Shown: positions 1 through 12,800, numbered from the stretch's first letter. The stretch is DNA of 64,000 bases from Malus domestica (GCF_042453785.1 NC_091667.1:31922001-31986000); one strand, 5' to 3'. Notes: a model not told the origin generated them from the letters alone. Numbers and translations are program-made.

Positions 1-216
1 TGTTGCCATGTGCAAGTTTGACAAATCTGAGGTCATATGGTCCAAGTCAAGAAACCAGAAATCTTGTTGAAGAGTTGAGGATGATGCACCAGCTCGTGCT
101 TGCATAGCAAGATGAAGATTTTGTGAGGATGTAGTTGAGAGATATGGTATGACAAGATACTAAAACTGGGAGCTATTAGACTGTGGAATCATGCCTTGTG
201 AAGGACCACATGGATT

Positions 217-450
217 CTAGCTAGGTGCTTCACCATATAACCCAGTAGGCATTGGAGTTGGCATAGATGAGGATAAACCCTGAGAGAAATGCTCTGATGT
301 GCCTGTAAAATTCTTATTCCAATCAAAGCAAGTAGCAGCAACATGGTGACAAATTTGACATCCATGTTGAAAACAATTCAATGCAGAATGACCTTTGCGA
401 TCACATATTTGCAGAATGACCTTTGCAACCCTAGAAAGAAGAAGGAGTGA
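217..450 (-). mobile_element. Fragment of a Ty1/copia gag-like sequence (zinc-knuckle region), fossil
   Basis: On the minus strand this stretch encodes a CQIC/RKGHSALNC-like zinc-knuckle motif followed by a second C-x2-C-like segment, which resembles the gag tail of plant Ty1/copia retrotransposons. No LTR, protease or polymerase sequence accompanies it here, and the window edge lies close by. It is a broken remnant upstream of USB1. The assignment rests on the short motif only. Confidence 0.35.
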
Positions 451-514
451 AGAAGACCAAATGTGTACGTTTCTCTTTGATTGTTTTTCCCTCCTAATCG
501 CGCAGTTCGAAATC

Positions 515-635
515 ACGGACCTCGGGCCTCGGCCTAGTGGGCCCAATTATGAGGCCCATTATCTCCGGTCTTCTCGTTCTACTTCTAGTTACCCAAATTA
601 AGAACGTACTGGTTCGCTTTTAGCGCGAGAGAGAA
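515..635 (+). promoter_or_regulatory. USB1 promoter and 5' leader with site II-like GGCCCA motifs
   Basis: Two site II-type motifs (TGGGCCCAATT near 538 and GAGGCCCATT near 552) lie 85-100 bases before the USB1 start codon. Site II/GGCCCA boxes are typical of plant housekeeping and RNA-processing genes. No clear TATA box is seen. The transcription start is not resolved. Confidence 0.5.
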
Positions 636-2498
636 ATGGAGGCCCTGATTGCCTCGTACGGAGACTCGTCGTCGGGCTCAGACTCCGAGTCGCCGGCTCC
701 ACCTTCACCACCACCTCCGGAGCTCAACAACCCTCAAGAACCGACCCCTGCGCTGCCTCCACCTCCTCTTTCACTTCTCGACAGCCCCAATTCCTTCGGT
801 AACCTCTGATTCCCATCAATTTCATCTTTTAGCTTTCTGCTGTGATGGCTTTTTCCGAGTTGCCCACCAAGTGTTTGATGTTTTGCCTCTGAAGGATTTC
901 TGGACTTATCGGCAAGCGCCCAGCCGAGCAGAGTTCGGAACTTTCCTCACGTCGAAGGGAACTACGCAGTACATGTATACATCCCAGGTTATCAAAATTC
1001 TCGAAATTTTCAGCTCCATTAGCAAATGCGATCGCTTTGCACTTAGTTTTTGCTTGTTTAATTGTGTGGTTCCAGTTTATATACCACCAGCACCAAGGAA
1101 AGAGATGGCCTTGTTTTTGAACAAGCTAGCTTCTCTGGTGCCTGGTCTCCATGCGGTTGACGTTGACTTCCCGCTTGACATTCTGCGTAAGGACGAGCAC
1201 AAGCTTGAACAAGTTGCTTTAGGCAGAGAGTTCCATATAAGTCTCGGAAGAACTGTTCCGATTCGGGTGCACCAGATTGATTCCTTGGTGACAATGCTGC
1301 GGCAGAAGCTTCAGATTCAGAGGCGGTATGGTTACATTTACATTCTCTTGTCCGCATTGCGTGAAGTTAGTTCTGTTATTTAACATAATTCTGTAAGCCT
1401 GCAAATTTTTTGTCCATTTTCGGTTTAACACATTTTGTTATTGTGAAACAGGTATTGGATTGATTTTAGCAAGTGGGAGGTTTTTGTTAATGATGATCAG
1501 ACCCGGACCTTTGTGTCTATCGAAATCATTGCTGCTGGGTTAGCTGAGGTATGATTGCTAGCTTTCTCTCTTGGTGCAATTCTAAATGTTTTCAGTTGTT
1601 ATATGGGCTTAAGATTTAGTAAGTACTTGCCGAAGGTCATGGGATTTTGAAATATTGATATCTTGCTTGCTTATTAGCTTAGATTTGGTCTTCGATGCAC
1701 TTGTAACATGAAAAACACAAACGAAAACTAATGCATGATATGCTCATGGTTTTAACATGTGTTGTCCTGGCGTAAATCATGTTCCTAATCCTGTCATGTG
1801 AGTATAAGCCTATGATACTTAGGGCATGTTTGGCGGGCCGGACAAGATTGGAATTGGTATTTCAGACTAGTTAGGTTAGGATTGAACTGGATAGGATAGG
1901 TTTTTGGTCTAAAGATTGGTGTAGACTGTCTTAACGATGGGATTTAAAACGTGAAACAGATCTGCGACATCCCAACGATGACCCGCCCACCCAACAACTC
2001 TGCTCGTGACTTGCAACACCTCTCGTACCCTCCACGCCCCTTGAGGCCCGTCAGACCACTCTGATATCCTGGAGAGGTGAAACGTGGTTACTAGAAGCAT
2101 ACCTGTTTTCGTATTAATGCACGGTTGAAGCAGCTTTCATTGTCTACAAGTCTGAAATATTTCAACTTCCATTGATTTCAGATAACAAAGCAGATTCAAG
2201 CTGTGAATGAGGTGTATAAGCTTTTTCGTGTTTTTCAAACTCGAAAAACAAGATTGTGCCTGAATACTACTCATTGCTCAAAAAACTAAATCACTTCATG
2301 GGGTGTTGGTGATCACAGGATCCGCGCCCTCACATCTCGGTAGCTTGGGCATTGGGTGACATCAGCAATTCCCTGAAGAAAGTGGTTGAAGAAGAAAGAC
2401 GAAGATCTACCATCGGAGGATCGTTACAGAAATGTATTTTTACCAGTAAATTCAATGGTATCGAATGTAGGATTGGTAATAAGACACAAAATATGTAA
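636..2498 (+). CDS. USB1: U6 snRNA phosphodiesterase USB1 (2H phosphoesterase), 3' part irregular
   Basis: USB1/MPN1 trims the oligo(U) tail of U6 snRNA in the nucleus. Exons I can place: 636-798, 895-987, 1076-1325, 1452-1548, one starting at 2182, and 2319-2498. Phases join cleanly through the first four. The protein starts MEALIASYGDSSSGSD, continues through VRNFPHVEGNYAVHVYIP, and has both catalytic HxS tetrads of the 2H family: HISLGRT in exon 3 and HISVAWALGD in the last exon. The donor ending the exon that begins at 2182 (ITKQIQAVNEVYKL) is unclear, and the usual HNLPEFYK-type segment before DPRPHISVAW is not visible. The last codons (NKTQNM, stop) look frame-shifted relative to a usual KICKFSE-like ending that is readable one frame over. 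Identity is certain; integrity of the 3' part is not. It is convergent with ORANGE. Confidence 0.85.
1822..2110. repeat. Probable small transposon-like insertion in the USB1 intron
   Basis: The sixth-hundred-base intron of USB1 (1549-2181) contains a block opening with GGGCATGTTTGG, a start common to plant hAT-type MITEs, with a GC-rich core unlike the AT-rich intron around it. I could not define a matching terminal repeat or target-site duplication, so the boundaries are approximate. Confidence 0.25.
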
Positions 2499-3487
2499 AT
2501 TTTCTGAACAATAATGTAGCCATTTAACTGTATCGTGAAATTCCGAGAATATATCGCTGAGCATTGGATGAGAAGACATTTCTTTGTTGGTGTCGAACTT
2601 CTTGTCGAAGGTATTGGCACCAGTGTAAACGTCATCATCCATGTTGATGGTAATTACTTCCCAGCTACCAAGGGTGTCGGAACAACCTTGCACGCAGCCT
2701 CCTGTGCATTACTTAATATTGTCTCAGTTTCTCCAAACTTGAATGCTCCTGTAAACCCACTCTTGACCTTTCCGTCATCTGCAATTACAGGAAAGCTGGC
2801 TAGGATGTTGCCGTTAACCTACCTAACTGGCTAGGATGTAGCCGTCATCTCCAAACTTAAAAGACCGGAAAGCCGGCTCCAAACCTCAATGTGCTACTAG
2901 TTTTTGTATGCGAGAGCTCCACCTCCATTGTTGTAACAGCATCTGATGCGGACTAGTCCTTCATTCCCGTTACTCTTTGCTATCTCCACTTCAAACTTGG
3001 CGTAATGGCTCCCGGCCGCCTCTCCGGTGAAATTGAGAAACCCTGGGAAACCCTGGAGCTAGGCGTTTTCATTCTGTTGTCCGTATATCTTGATATTACA
3101 AGTATTTGTTGTGCAAAATGCAAGCTAAGTTCAAGTTATGTTTATGTATGTGTGTGTGTGTGTTGTCACTTCGCCACTTTTCCAACGTTTTCTCCAAAAT
3201 TGTGATTTTGGTGTTGTTCTAACTTTGGTGAATGCTAATAACAATTCCCTCGTTAACCATTGGGACGAGCAACAAGGCAGTTTTGATTCCGTGCACAACG
3301 GCGATACCTCGAAAGAAATTGATTCTTCACCAGAAAGATGTTTTAAAACAAAGTTGAACAGTTGATGTATACAGACGTTCCTTGCTTATGACACGACTTA
3401 TGAGAGGATGTATGTATTGCATTTGCATCAAAAGAAAGAAAGAAGGTTGTAAGTGGTAAGGGAACGACTACCGATGCCGCTCCACTT
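2499..3487. other. Convergent intergenic stretch between USB1 and ORANGE
   Basis: This holds the 3' ends of two convergent genes. A short (GT)n run lies near 3147-3163. Reading frames present are short and lack recognisable domains. I see no further gene. Confidence 0.6.
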
Positions 3488-5819
3488 CTAATCAAAGGGA
3501 TCGATCCGAGGGTCGTGTTCACTTGCCATCGCTATTCCAGTGCAAAGGCATGTCGGGCACATTACCTGCCACATTTACGGACGCAATGTTAGATATAGCT
3601 GCCATTTGGAAGTCATCTCTCAAAATTTTGCTACTAAATTAATCTTAAACGTCATTTCCAGTGCAATTTTTTTCTTCTGAATTGTCTTTCACATGCCCGA
3701 CAAATAAAAGTATCACCAAACATGTGAATATAGTGCATCTAAGCGGCAGGCACTAAAAGGAATTTAGTATGCAATAAACATTCAACGGACATAATTATAT
3801 GTCTAACCTTTCCCGCTCCTGAGCAATTTGAACATCGTTCAGTTTTTGGCAGAGATAGGGGTTGGTTTCCGCCATCAGCTGTCGATAATGGTTCAGTAAG
3901 AACAAGGGTTCCAGTGCTGGAGCAACGAGCACAAGCAAGATATCCTGCGTAAGTATCAAATACACAGGTAAGTTGACATATGAAACCAATCCGAACATCT
4001 CCATCGTATATATTTAAAGCTACAGTACATAAAACTAAAAGTCAGAAATAGAGGACATTATCACACCAGTTCCAAGACAATATTTGCATCGTTTATGCTC
4101 CTGCTGTTTCGCATTGTTTATTTCAACTACCATCAATGCTGAGATCACTCCAACTGCTCCTCCAGAAAACGACGCCACTATGGGATCAACTTGACTGCAG
4201 TTTGAAAGTATAGGAGATCAATAAACGAAACTGGTAACAACATGGTATCAACATTATTTAGCTTCGTTTCAAGATAGCTGACATCCTGGGTTTTTCTAAT
4301 GTGTAAAAATTGAGGATCCTTGTAAAATTTGACTATATCAGTTCCCAAAGTATTTGATTCCTATGTTACAGACCGAAAACAGTAACAATTGAATTTTTAG
4401 ATTCATAACACGATAGATGGTACAAAATTTCAAAACGATAATTACTAGAGAACAGGAGGGCTAATAGCCTGAGATATGAGCCATACCTCAACTGCAACGG
4501 CAGATGCATATTTACTATAAAATCTTTATACGATGTGCCTCCTATTCCAAGCTTCAACTCCAACTGAAAGATGTAAACGTAATTGTCGGCAGAGAGTTAG
4601 AAACATAACCGAATCCATGTTTTATAAGCAGAAACTACACTTATTTGACATGTTTCCTCGTTTTTTTACTTGCAAATTCAAAACCGTATTGTCGGACCAG
4701 TAAAATAAAATAATGTTTACTAATAACTGTTAAAACTAATCACAACAAGTTAATGCATAAAGAACTTACGGAGGGTGCTATGAGGCCACCGAAAAGGATA
4801 AACCCCGCAATAATTGAATAACATACAGCATAATACTGCTTAAGGTTGTCTGAACTCTGCAACCAATGCATTCACCTTGTGATTAATACTTTGCACAAAC
4901 ACTAGTTTTCGCAGTTTTTTATGAACCGACAAAAGGCTACAACAAAATATGGCTAAAACAAGTCCGGGATATGAAAATACATGTCTTCACAGGGTCAGCA
5001 GCTTACCAGGGGAGGCAAAAATGGAATGAATGATGGAAAACTAGGAAGTTCGTTTTCTTGATCTTCATTTACCGCTCCAAGCTCTGCGCGTTTAATCCGC
5101 TGTTGTATCCTCAGCCTGCGAACCTTCGCATATCGAAGCTCATTCTTAAAGAACACATTTCTAATGGCAATTGGAGAGTAATTTAAAACATGCTAAACTG
5201 AGAAAGTGGCAGCAACTAGCAATTGCTCTCACCTCCTCCATATGCAAGAAAATTTTGTTGCGCCGACTCCGAATATTATCTTGAATTTCTTGCAGCTCCA
5301 TTGTGGCAAAGTCCTGCACTGTTTCAGGCCCCTCTATGATACAAAATCTGCACAATTAAGCATGTAAAAACTAAAAATTACAGGCTAAAAAAGCAATTTC
5401 CGTATCATTGCTCGGTTAATTAACATCAACAGCAGATAAATCACATGGGTTTTTCAAATGAAGTTACAAACTTTCAAAGACCAGTAAGCTGTCTGCAATC
5501 TCATAAATTTCACAGTGCAAAGTAAAAATCCAAAGCTTGGAACTTTAAATTTCCATTTTCTGTTAATTTCCTAGAGAGAGGGGGGGTGGTACCCGGCGGG
5601 GTTTGTATCGGCGGCGGGATTGGGATCAGAATCGACAGACGGAGCGAAAGAGGAGGAGTCGGGCTCCGAAGCCATGGCCAGGGATCGCCATCTGGAGCTG
5701 CTTGTTGATATGGGGCTTCTTGGGTAGCTGAATTTGGAGCAGCCGGCGCTATGCAGTTTGTACGGACTGCACCGATTTACGGGGAAAGACACGGCCAAAA
5801 GTCTGCCGCAGCAGAGCAT
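3488..5819 (-). CDS. OR: ORANGE (OR) DnaJ-type zinc-finger chaperone of plastids
   Basis: OR stabilises phytoene synthase and promotes chromoplast formation and carotenoid accumulation. Eight exons with GT-AG borders can be placed: 5593-5819, 5233-5347, 5007-5123, 4770-4856, 4487-4563, 4194-4067, 3944-3808 and 3565-3488. They sum to 966 nt, or 321 residues, against roughly 300-320 for the family. The N-terminus (MLCCGRLLAVSFPVN) is serine-rich and fits a plastid transit peptide. It is followed by the highly conserved FCIIEGPETVQDF and IRSRRNKIFLHMEEV blocks, then two membrane segments (in exon 4 and exon 6). The C-terminal Cys-rich domain has four CxxC units (CKYCLGTG, CARCSSTG, CSNCSGAG, CPTCLCTG), and the protein ends EHDPRIDPFD. 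All key blocks are intact, so this looks like a functional gene. Confidence 0.95.
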
Positions 5820-6170
5820 CTCTCTCTCTCTCTCAAACCAGAAGGCAGAGCTTTCTGTTTCTCTTGAGGTTTCTTTCACTGGTAAATTCCAGAGAAGCAG
5901 AGAAGAAGGCTCTCTGAGAAATGGAGGCAAAACAAATGTAAATCTTGAAGCACCGACCATGTGCAGAACACTTATCAACTACCGAACTCTAGGATTTTTA
6001 TTTTTTGGTAAACTACCGAACTCTACGATTAGGAGAGAAACAAGGGGAGAGAGAGTGAGTGACCGGAAAAAAATAAAAAATAAAAAAAATATGGAGGGAA
6101 GTGGCTGATTCTTCTCTCATTTTTTCCTATTGTTTTTCAGAAAAAAAAAAATAATAATAGTAATTAGTCG
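5820..6170 (-). promoter_or_regulatory. Upstream region of ORANGE with CT-rich leader
   Basis: A (TC)n run at 5821-5838 lies directly before the OR start codon and probably belongs to the 5' UTR. A-rich tracts follow at about 6065-6090 and 6140-6155. No convincing TATA box was found on the minus strand. Confidence 0.35.
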
Positions 6171-6233
6171 TTAGATTCGAGTAGTCGTTCGGTATGTCAC
6201 ATTTAAAATTTTATTATAGGAAGCATAAGGTTA

Positions 6234-6772
6234 GGCCATCTCCAATCGAATTAGGTCTGAAAGATCATGTTTATCCTTATAGTTTTGCAAGAAATTATAT
6301 TTTAATAAACAATGCATGTCATATTTTATACCATCTCTAACCGGGGGGCCAAAGAATCATGGGCCAAACATAGCCCTTTGACAATAAACGCATCTCCAAC
6401 CGAGAGGGCCAAAATGTCATAGACCAAAAATAATCCCCTAAAGAATTTATTATTTTAATTGAATTAATATAGTTAATTAAATTAAACTACCGTATTAAAA
6501 TAAGGTTTTCTGACATATTTTGAGTGCCACTTGCCACAATAACGAAGAAAGCGTGGTATTGTTGCACTTGCTATAAAGTCAAGCTTGACATTCTGCCGCT
6601 GGAGAACTGGTTGGCTGACTGGAAATGGCCAACCCGTTGGCTTGATTTGGGGGTTTTGGCCAGATGGGGCCCAACAAGCCATTTGGCCTAGCCTTGCTTG
6701 AAGACGGTTTTCTTGTCATTCCAAGCTATTTTTAGCCCTATGACCATTTGATTTGATCGGTTGGAGATGACT
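6234..6772. mobile_element. PIF/Harbinger-type MITE (GGCCATCTCCAA family)
   Basis: The element begins GGCCATCTCCAATCG and ends CGGTTGGAGATGACT, an imperfect terminal inverted repeat. It is flanked by TTA at 6231-6233 and 6773-6775, the 3-bp target duplication expected of PIF/Harbinger. The interior contains degenerate internal copies of the terminus (near 6332 and 6391) and no coding capacity. Related elements occur at 19613-22372 and 52022-52449. Confidence 0.7.
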
Positions 6773-6775
6773 TTA

Positions 6776-9700
6776 GGTGCGGTGATTGTCCTTGAGATAT
6801 CGAAGGTTCTGTGTGATCGAATACTTCGTCCTCCTCCAAAGCCGCCACTGTTGAGAAGGTTACTTGCCTTATGCAAACATTATGAATTGCAAGTGATGAA
6901 TTGTTCTGATGATAAGGTTTATTTTTTAACTCATTATGTTTCGAGTTTAAACATTTTTCCCTCTCTTTAATGTATATATTAATGAAATATTGTTCGTAAT
7001 AAAAAAATAAAAAAATGATACATTCTCATTCATATATAAGATGATCAAGTCTGAAATTATTACTTTTAATGAGTGACTTAGTTAACCATTTTCATTTCTT
7101 ATGCGTTCAAAATTAGACAAATTCTTTGCAAACATTAAAAAAAAAAAAAGATATTAAGGAGACTTTGAAACTATTACATTATGGGAGGGGGAATTTCGAA
7201 CTCGGGACTTCTGAGTAGAACCCAAATGCTTCTCCACTAGGATATTAGACTAGTGCCGGTCCTGAATTTTTTGGTGCCTGGAGCGAATAATGTGCCCTTT
7301 TCCAGTACAACAACATAAATTAAAAAGAAATATTTAAAGAGGGCTGGAACCCAGTCGAAGCTGGGGGGCTAGGCCCTCACGCCCATATTATATTACTTTT
7401 AAGAATAAACATACAACTGGGGGAACATAGTATCGAAATCCCGACGATCAAAAGCAAAATATATACAACCACTCCAAGCAGTCAACATGGCCATCACATA
7501 TTGAATCCAAAATGTCAACGCCCCATTGGCTGCATATAAAGTACAAACGAGCGGCAACTTCAGCCAGTTCTGCGATATCCGGCTGGATGAGAGCAGCTAA
7601 AGACATGATTGTTCCCTAATAACATGAATAAATTGAGTAAACACCAAAAGTAGCAGCAAGGGAAGGAGATGTGAAGTAGATGAAGAGATGTAAGAACTGT
7701 GAATGTCCAGCAACAAAGACTTCGGAGCTTGTTGTCGAATACCTGCAGCGCATCATTTCTGGTAGATCAAATACAACCAAGTCCTGCCAACTCCAATTCC
7801 AAAAATCCTACAGTATAGCATAAATCTTATTCTCTTCTGATAAAGATGTGTGTCCCTACCCATAAATCGAAACCTTCATCTGCAAGGACGAATCCCATTT
7901 ATTCTTCTGAAGAATTTAAGAACCATGAACCACCTGGTCAAGATCAAGAAAAGCCAGTAACCAATTACAATTGAGTTTGAAGCAAATTAGAGCCAAATTT
8001 AAAATGTATCCGATGGATGTTCATCAATTTACACAATAGTTAGTTTCAAGAAAGGAAATTTCAACAGAACCTGAAAACTTCAGATCAGGGGGCACCAAAT
8101 AGTGAGCTACACATTCAGAATTTGAAATATTTCAAATCAACTTGGTGGGGCCAATATGTTGAAAAAATTGGAAGGAGCTATGAAAGTAAGGCTTTTCGCT
8201 AATCAGGCGTCTAGAGAATCAATATTTTACTCACGTATCAGTTACGGGGAACACTCCCCACCAGAGCAATCTCATTAGTCCTTCACATCTCAAACGGCAC
8301 AGAAATTGCACTAACAAACACGACTCCTATTAGTCCTTCACATCTAAAATCCAGGAAGTACCCATCTTTCGTCTGAATCTGGAAAATAAGCAGAGCACTC
8401 AATTTAACAATCTGGGTATCTCAAAGTTACTCACTTTAATCACAAATTTAACAATTAAACATATAAATGGGCATTTTTTTAGTGAAATATTAGTATCTTA
8501 CTCACTGTGTGCTCGGAGCAAGAGTACCCGGAAAGCTCAATGAGCTGTGCACAGAGGACTGCAGCGGTGAACGACAGCGACCGATTCTGTAAAATTCAGT
8601 CAAGTTTTCGGCAATTTCTGCAGCGATTTCGGAGTTCAAGAGGCTGATAAGGAAAGCTGCGACTGAAGGACACTGGTCTGGAAGAAAGGCTCTGGTCACC
8701 GCTGTCGCAATTTGTGAAGGAAGAAGTGCCCCAAAACAATTTCGGCCCTGAACAGATGCACTGTTTGCACTGGACCAGGGCCGGCACTGGCGATAACGTC
8801 CCCCAAACAGTACATATACAGATGCTAGAAATAATAAATGTCACCTGAAACTACTAGAACCATTCAATTCTAGCGTCTACAGCTTTAGCATTAGTTGGTA
8901 CAAGGGACATTCTTCTAAAGAGGGAGATGAACTCGTTGAGGCTCTTATTTATTCCTCCTCTTGAGGTGTCCTTTTAGGCTGCTAATTCCAGACGATCCAA
9001 TCTCATACATCTTCCCTGCAAAAGCATGTGTGCCAGACTTCAAGATCAAAATTTTCCAACAAAAGAAACTTAAAGATCAAACTCGCCTGCGGAATAAATG
9101 GTGCACAAGGGTGTTAAAAATGGTGCACAAGGGTGTTAAAATCTTGACATATGTATATTTTTGGCAGATTTTATGTGAGCATGCAACTAAAACTGGCATA
9201 ACAGTTTGAGTTGTAACTTCTCCATTGTATTTGTTAAGGCAAGACGGATGTCATCTATGCATTTTTCTGTAAAACTTAGAAGGCTGCATAGCAGCTCTTG
9301 TTCGTTGTATTGAATACCGTGGTTTAACCGATGAATGCAGAGTTTGCTGATGATTCATACGACAAGCAATTGAAAATCCCCATCATTTACACAAATTCAG
9401 AGCATTCATCCACTGTAATTTGCAGATATAGAAACGTCAAGATAAAAGGAAATGCAAAGTACCTTTCACCCAAATTGGAAGAGCACCGGTGGCATTAGCA
9501 AGTTAGCAACGGGAATTGACATACCAATATCTTCACAGTTTCTGCACAAGCACAAATCAAAAGAATTGTGGATTTCAAAATATGCGGCCGTGGCTAGCCG
9601 TCTGACCACGCCAATTCCACCAAAGCCGCCGCAACGCGGCGTAGTGTCCGATTGATTGCTTCAAAACAGAGCTTCGTATCCATGTGTTTATCAGCAGAGA

Positions 9701-9858
9701 GTACCCAAAACCCCTGAAAATTATTTCTTTATTCAGATAATAAAATTTCCCAAATTTCAAATTTTAATTCCGAACCAAAAATAGGATTTGAATTTTGATT
9801 ACCTAGAAATGGGGGGGGGGGGGGGTTGGGGTGGAGAGGGACTCAGGCCAAGACAGAG
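6776..9858. other. Intergenic region, no gene recognised
   Basis: About 3 kb between the OR upstream MITE and the TNL gene. It holds short frames only. A small tandem repeat of about 23 bp (GGTGCACAAGGGTGTTAAAA-type) lies at 9098-9143, and a pure run of 15 G is at 9811-9825, just beyond the TNL stop codon. Segments at about 7190-7410 resemble transposon debris but could not be classified. Confidence 0.5.
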
Positions 9859-12800
9859 CTATGTGTCTGTGATAAGGTGTGCCAAATTACAGAGTGTGTC
9901 GGGAAGATGTACAAGGCTTTTGCAGTTTCTCAGATTTAAATACCGAAGCCCCGTAAGCTGTTCAATCCAGGGGGAAAGCTCTTTGATAGATGTTCCATCC
10001 AAGAAAAGATATCTTAATCCTTCCATATTTTCTTCAATGCTTGGAAACACCTCAAATTTTGTAGAACCGGAAAGAGAGAGAGAGACAAGGGACTTGAGCT
10101 GAGAAATGCTGCTCGGAAGACTCTTAAGTTCCACGCAATATTTCAGGCTTAAATAACTCAACCCCGTGAGATTATTAATTGACAGCGGTAGTTCTTTAAT
10201 TTTTGACCCGGATAAATCAAGCTCTTCTAACTCCTCAATACCTTCTAAAATCTCTGGAAACATCTCAAGATTGGAGCAGTCATAAAGATTAAGGGTTTTG
10301 AGAGATTTCATACGAATGCTGCTTGGAAGACTCTTAAGTTCCACGCAATGTTTTAGGTTCAAATGACTCAACCCCGTGAGATTATTAATTGACAGGGGCA
10401 GTTCTTTAATTTTGGACCCGGATAAATTAAGCTCTTTTAATCCCTCAATAACTTCTGAAATCTCTGGAAACATCTCAAGATTGGTGCAGCCATAAAGCTT
10501 AAAGGTTTTGAGAGATTTCATACGAATGCTGCTTGGAAGACTCTTAAGTTCCACGCAATGTTCTAGGTTCAAATGACTCAATCCCGTGAGATTATTAATT
10601 GACAGGGGCAATTCTTTAATTTTGGACCCAGATAAATTAAGCTCTTCTAACTCCTCCATACCTTTTGAAATCTCTGGAAACATCTCAAGACTGGAGCAAC
10701 CAAAAAGATTAAAGGTTTTGAGAGATCTCATACGAATCTTGCTGGGTAGACTCTTAAGTTGCTTGCAATGTTTTAGGTTGAAATGACTCAACCCCGTGAG
10801 ATTATTAATTGACGGGGGTAGTTCTTCAATTTTTGCCCCGGATAAATCAAGCTTTTCTAACCCCTCAATACCTTCTGAAATCGATGGAAACATCTCAAGA
10901 CTAGAGCAGCCATAAAGATTAAAGGTTTTTAGACATTTCACATGAATGCAGCTTGGAAGACTCTTAAGTTCCTCGCAATGTTTTAGTTTGAAATGACTCA
11001 ACCCCGTGAGATTATTAATTGACAGGGGCAGTTCTTTAATTTTGGACCCGGATAAATTAAGCTCCTCTAACTCCTCCATACCTTCTGAAATCTCTGGAAA
11101 CATCTCAAGACTCGTGCAACCATAAAGGTTAAAGGTTTTGAGAGATTTCATACGAATGCTGCTTGGAAGACTCTTAAGTTCCTTGCAAAGTATTAGGTTC
11201 AAACGAATCAACCCCGTGAGATTATTAATTGACGAAGGGAGTTCTTTAATTTTTGACCCGGATAAATCAAGCTCTTCTAACTTCTCCATACCTTCTAAAA
11301 TCTCTGGAAACATCTCAAGATTGGAGCAGCCATAAAGATTAAAGGTTTTAAGAGATTTCATACGAATGCTGCTTGGAAGACTCTTAAGTTCCTCGCAATG
11401 TTCTAGGTTCAAATGACTCAATCCCGTGAGATTATTAATTGACGAGGGCAGTTCTTTAATTTTTGACCAGGTTAAATTAAGCTCTTCCAACTTCTCCATA
11501 CCTTCTAAAATCTCTGGAAACATCTCAAGACTAGAGCAGCCAGAAAGATTAAAGATTTTGAGAGATCTCATACGAATTTTGCTGGGTAGACTCTTAAGTT
11601 CCTTGCAATCTTTTAGGTTGAAATGACTCAACCCCGTGAGATTATTAATTGACGGGGGCAATTCTTTAATTCTTGACCTGGATAAATCAAGCTCTTCTAA
11701 CCCCTTAATCACTTCTGAAATCTCTGGAAACATCTCAAGGCTCAAGCAGCCAAAAAGATTAAAGGTTTTGAGATATTTCATACGAATGTTGCTGGGTAGA
11801 ATCTTAAGGTCATGGCACGAATTCAGATTCAATAAAACCAGGTTTGTAAGAGTCGAAGTAGACGGGTGAACCTTAACTAACCTTGTACAACATTGAAGAA
11901 TTAGCCTCTCAAGATTCGGCACATTTGTGAAGTCAGGGGTTTCCTTAAGGTATTCACAATAACTTAAATTGATGAATTTCAACGTTTTCAGCGTCTGTTA
12001 AAACATTCAAGAAAACATGCATTACTTAGTAAAACAGCTCACTCAAAACCCAAACATTTAAAAGAAATAAAAACATGTAATGATTGTACGTACCTGGGTT
12101 CCTTCCCAAAGTCGGTCAATGAGACTAAATTGCATGTCAAGTTCAACAAGATTTTTCAATTGAAAGTTGGACGGCAAAGACTTGAGAGGGAATTCAAACA
12201 AGGAGAGATACCTCAAGTTAAGTAACTTAAGGGGCCCAATCAGGTGGTGTTTGTAGTAATCTTCAAAAATTGAGCCCTTATGACCGATCTTGAGAAGTCT
12301 TAGTTGAGTCATACTAACAAAAGCTTCAGCATTTAAGCATACCCAGTCTGAGTACGAGAAATCCACGAATATGCTTTCAATTGATTCCGTAGCCTGTGCA
12401 AATCAAAGTATTAGAAAATACAGAGAACCTTAGTTTAGATAATGAAATTAATGCTTGTTTCTTAAAGAAGCCGTTTGATAATTATTTCGTCTTCAGTTTA
12501 ATATTGTTTTCAATTTTCAATTATTAAAACAATGAAACCTAAAAATTAAAAATTAAAAACAAAAATGGTTATCAAACGGGCCTAAGTAATTGATTTTGGT
12601 CAAAAGTTGAAGCTTTCTACTAACAACCACATAAGAAAGACTTCTCACCGTATTTTGAGTTAGCACGTGATGAACATCTTCATAACTCCACAACCTACTT
12701 CGTCTCCCAGGCTCTCTGATAGATTCTTGGCGAACGATTTCCCGACCCATTTCCTCTAATGAATCATGCATCTCTAGTTCCCCCTTCTCTGAGACAGTTA

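Noticed and set aside
649-1383. A 244-codon continuous frame on +
   Set aside because: It reads through introns 1 and 2 of USB1 in mixed frames; the exon structure explains the conserved parts.
2535-2834. A 99-codon frame downstream of USB1
   Set aside because: No recognisable domain, no leader or splice context, and it overlaps the likely USB1 3' UTR.
10586-11869. Short + strand frames over the TNL LRR exon
   Set aside because: They are antisense shadows of the 210-bp LRR repeats and repeat with them.
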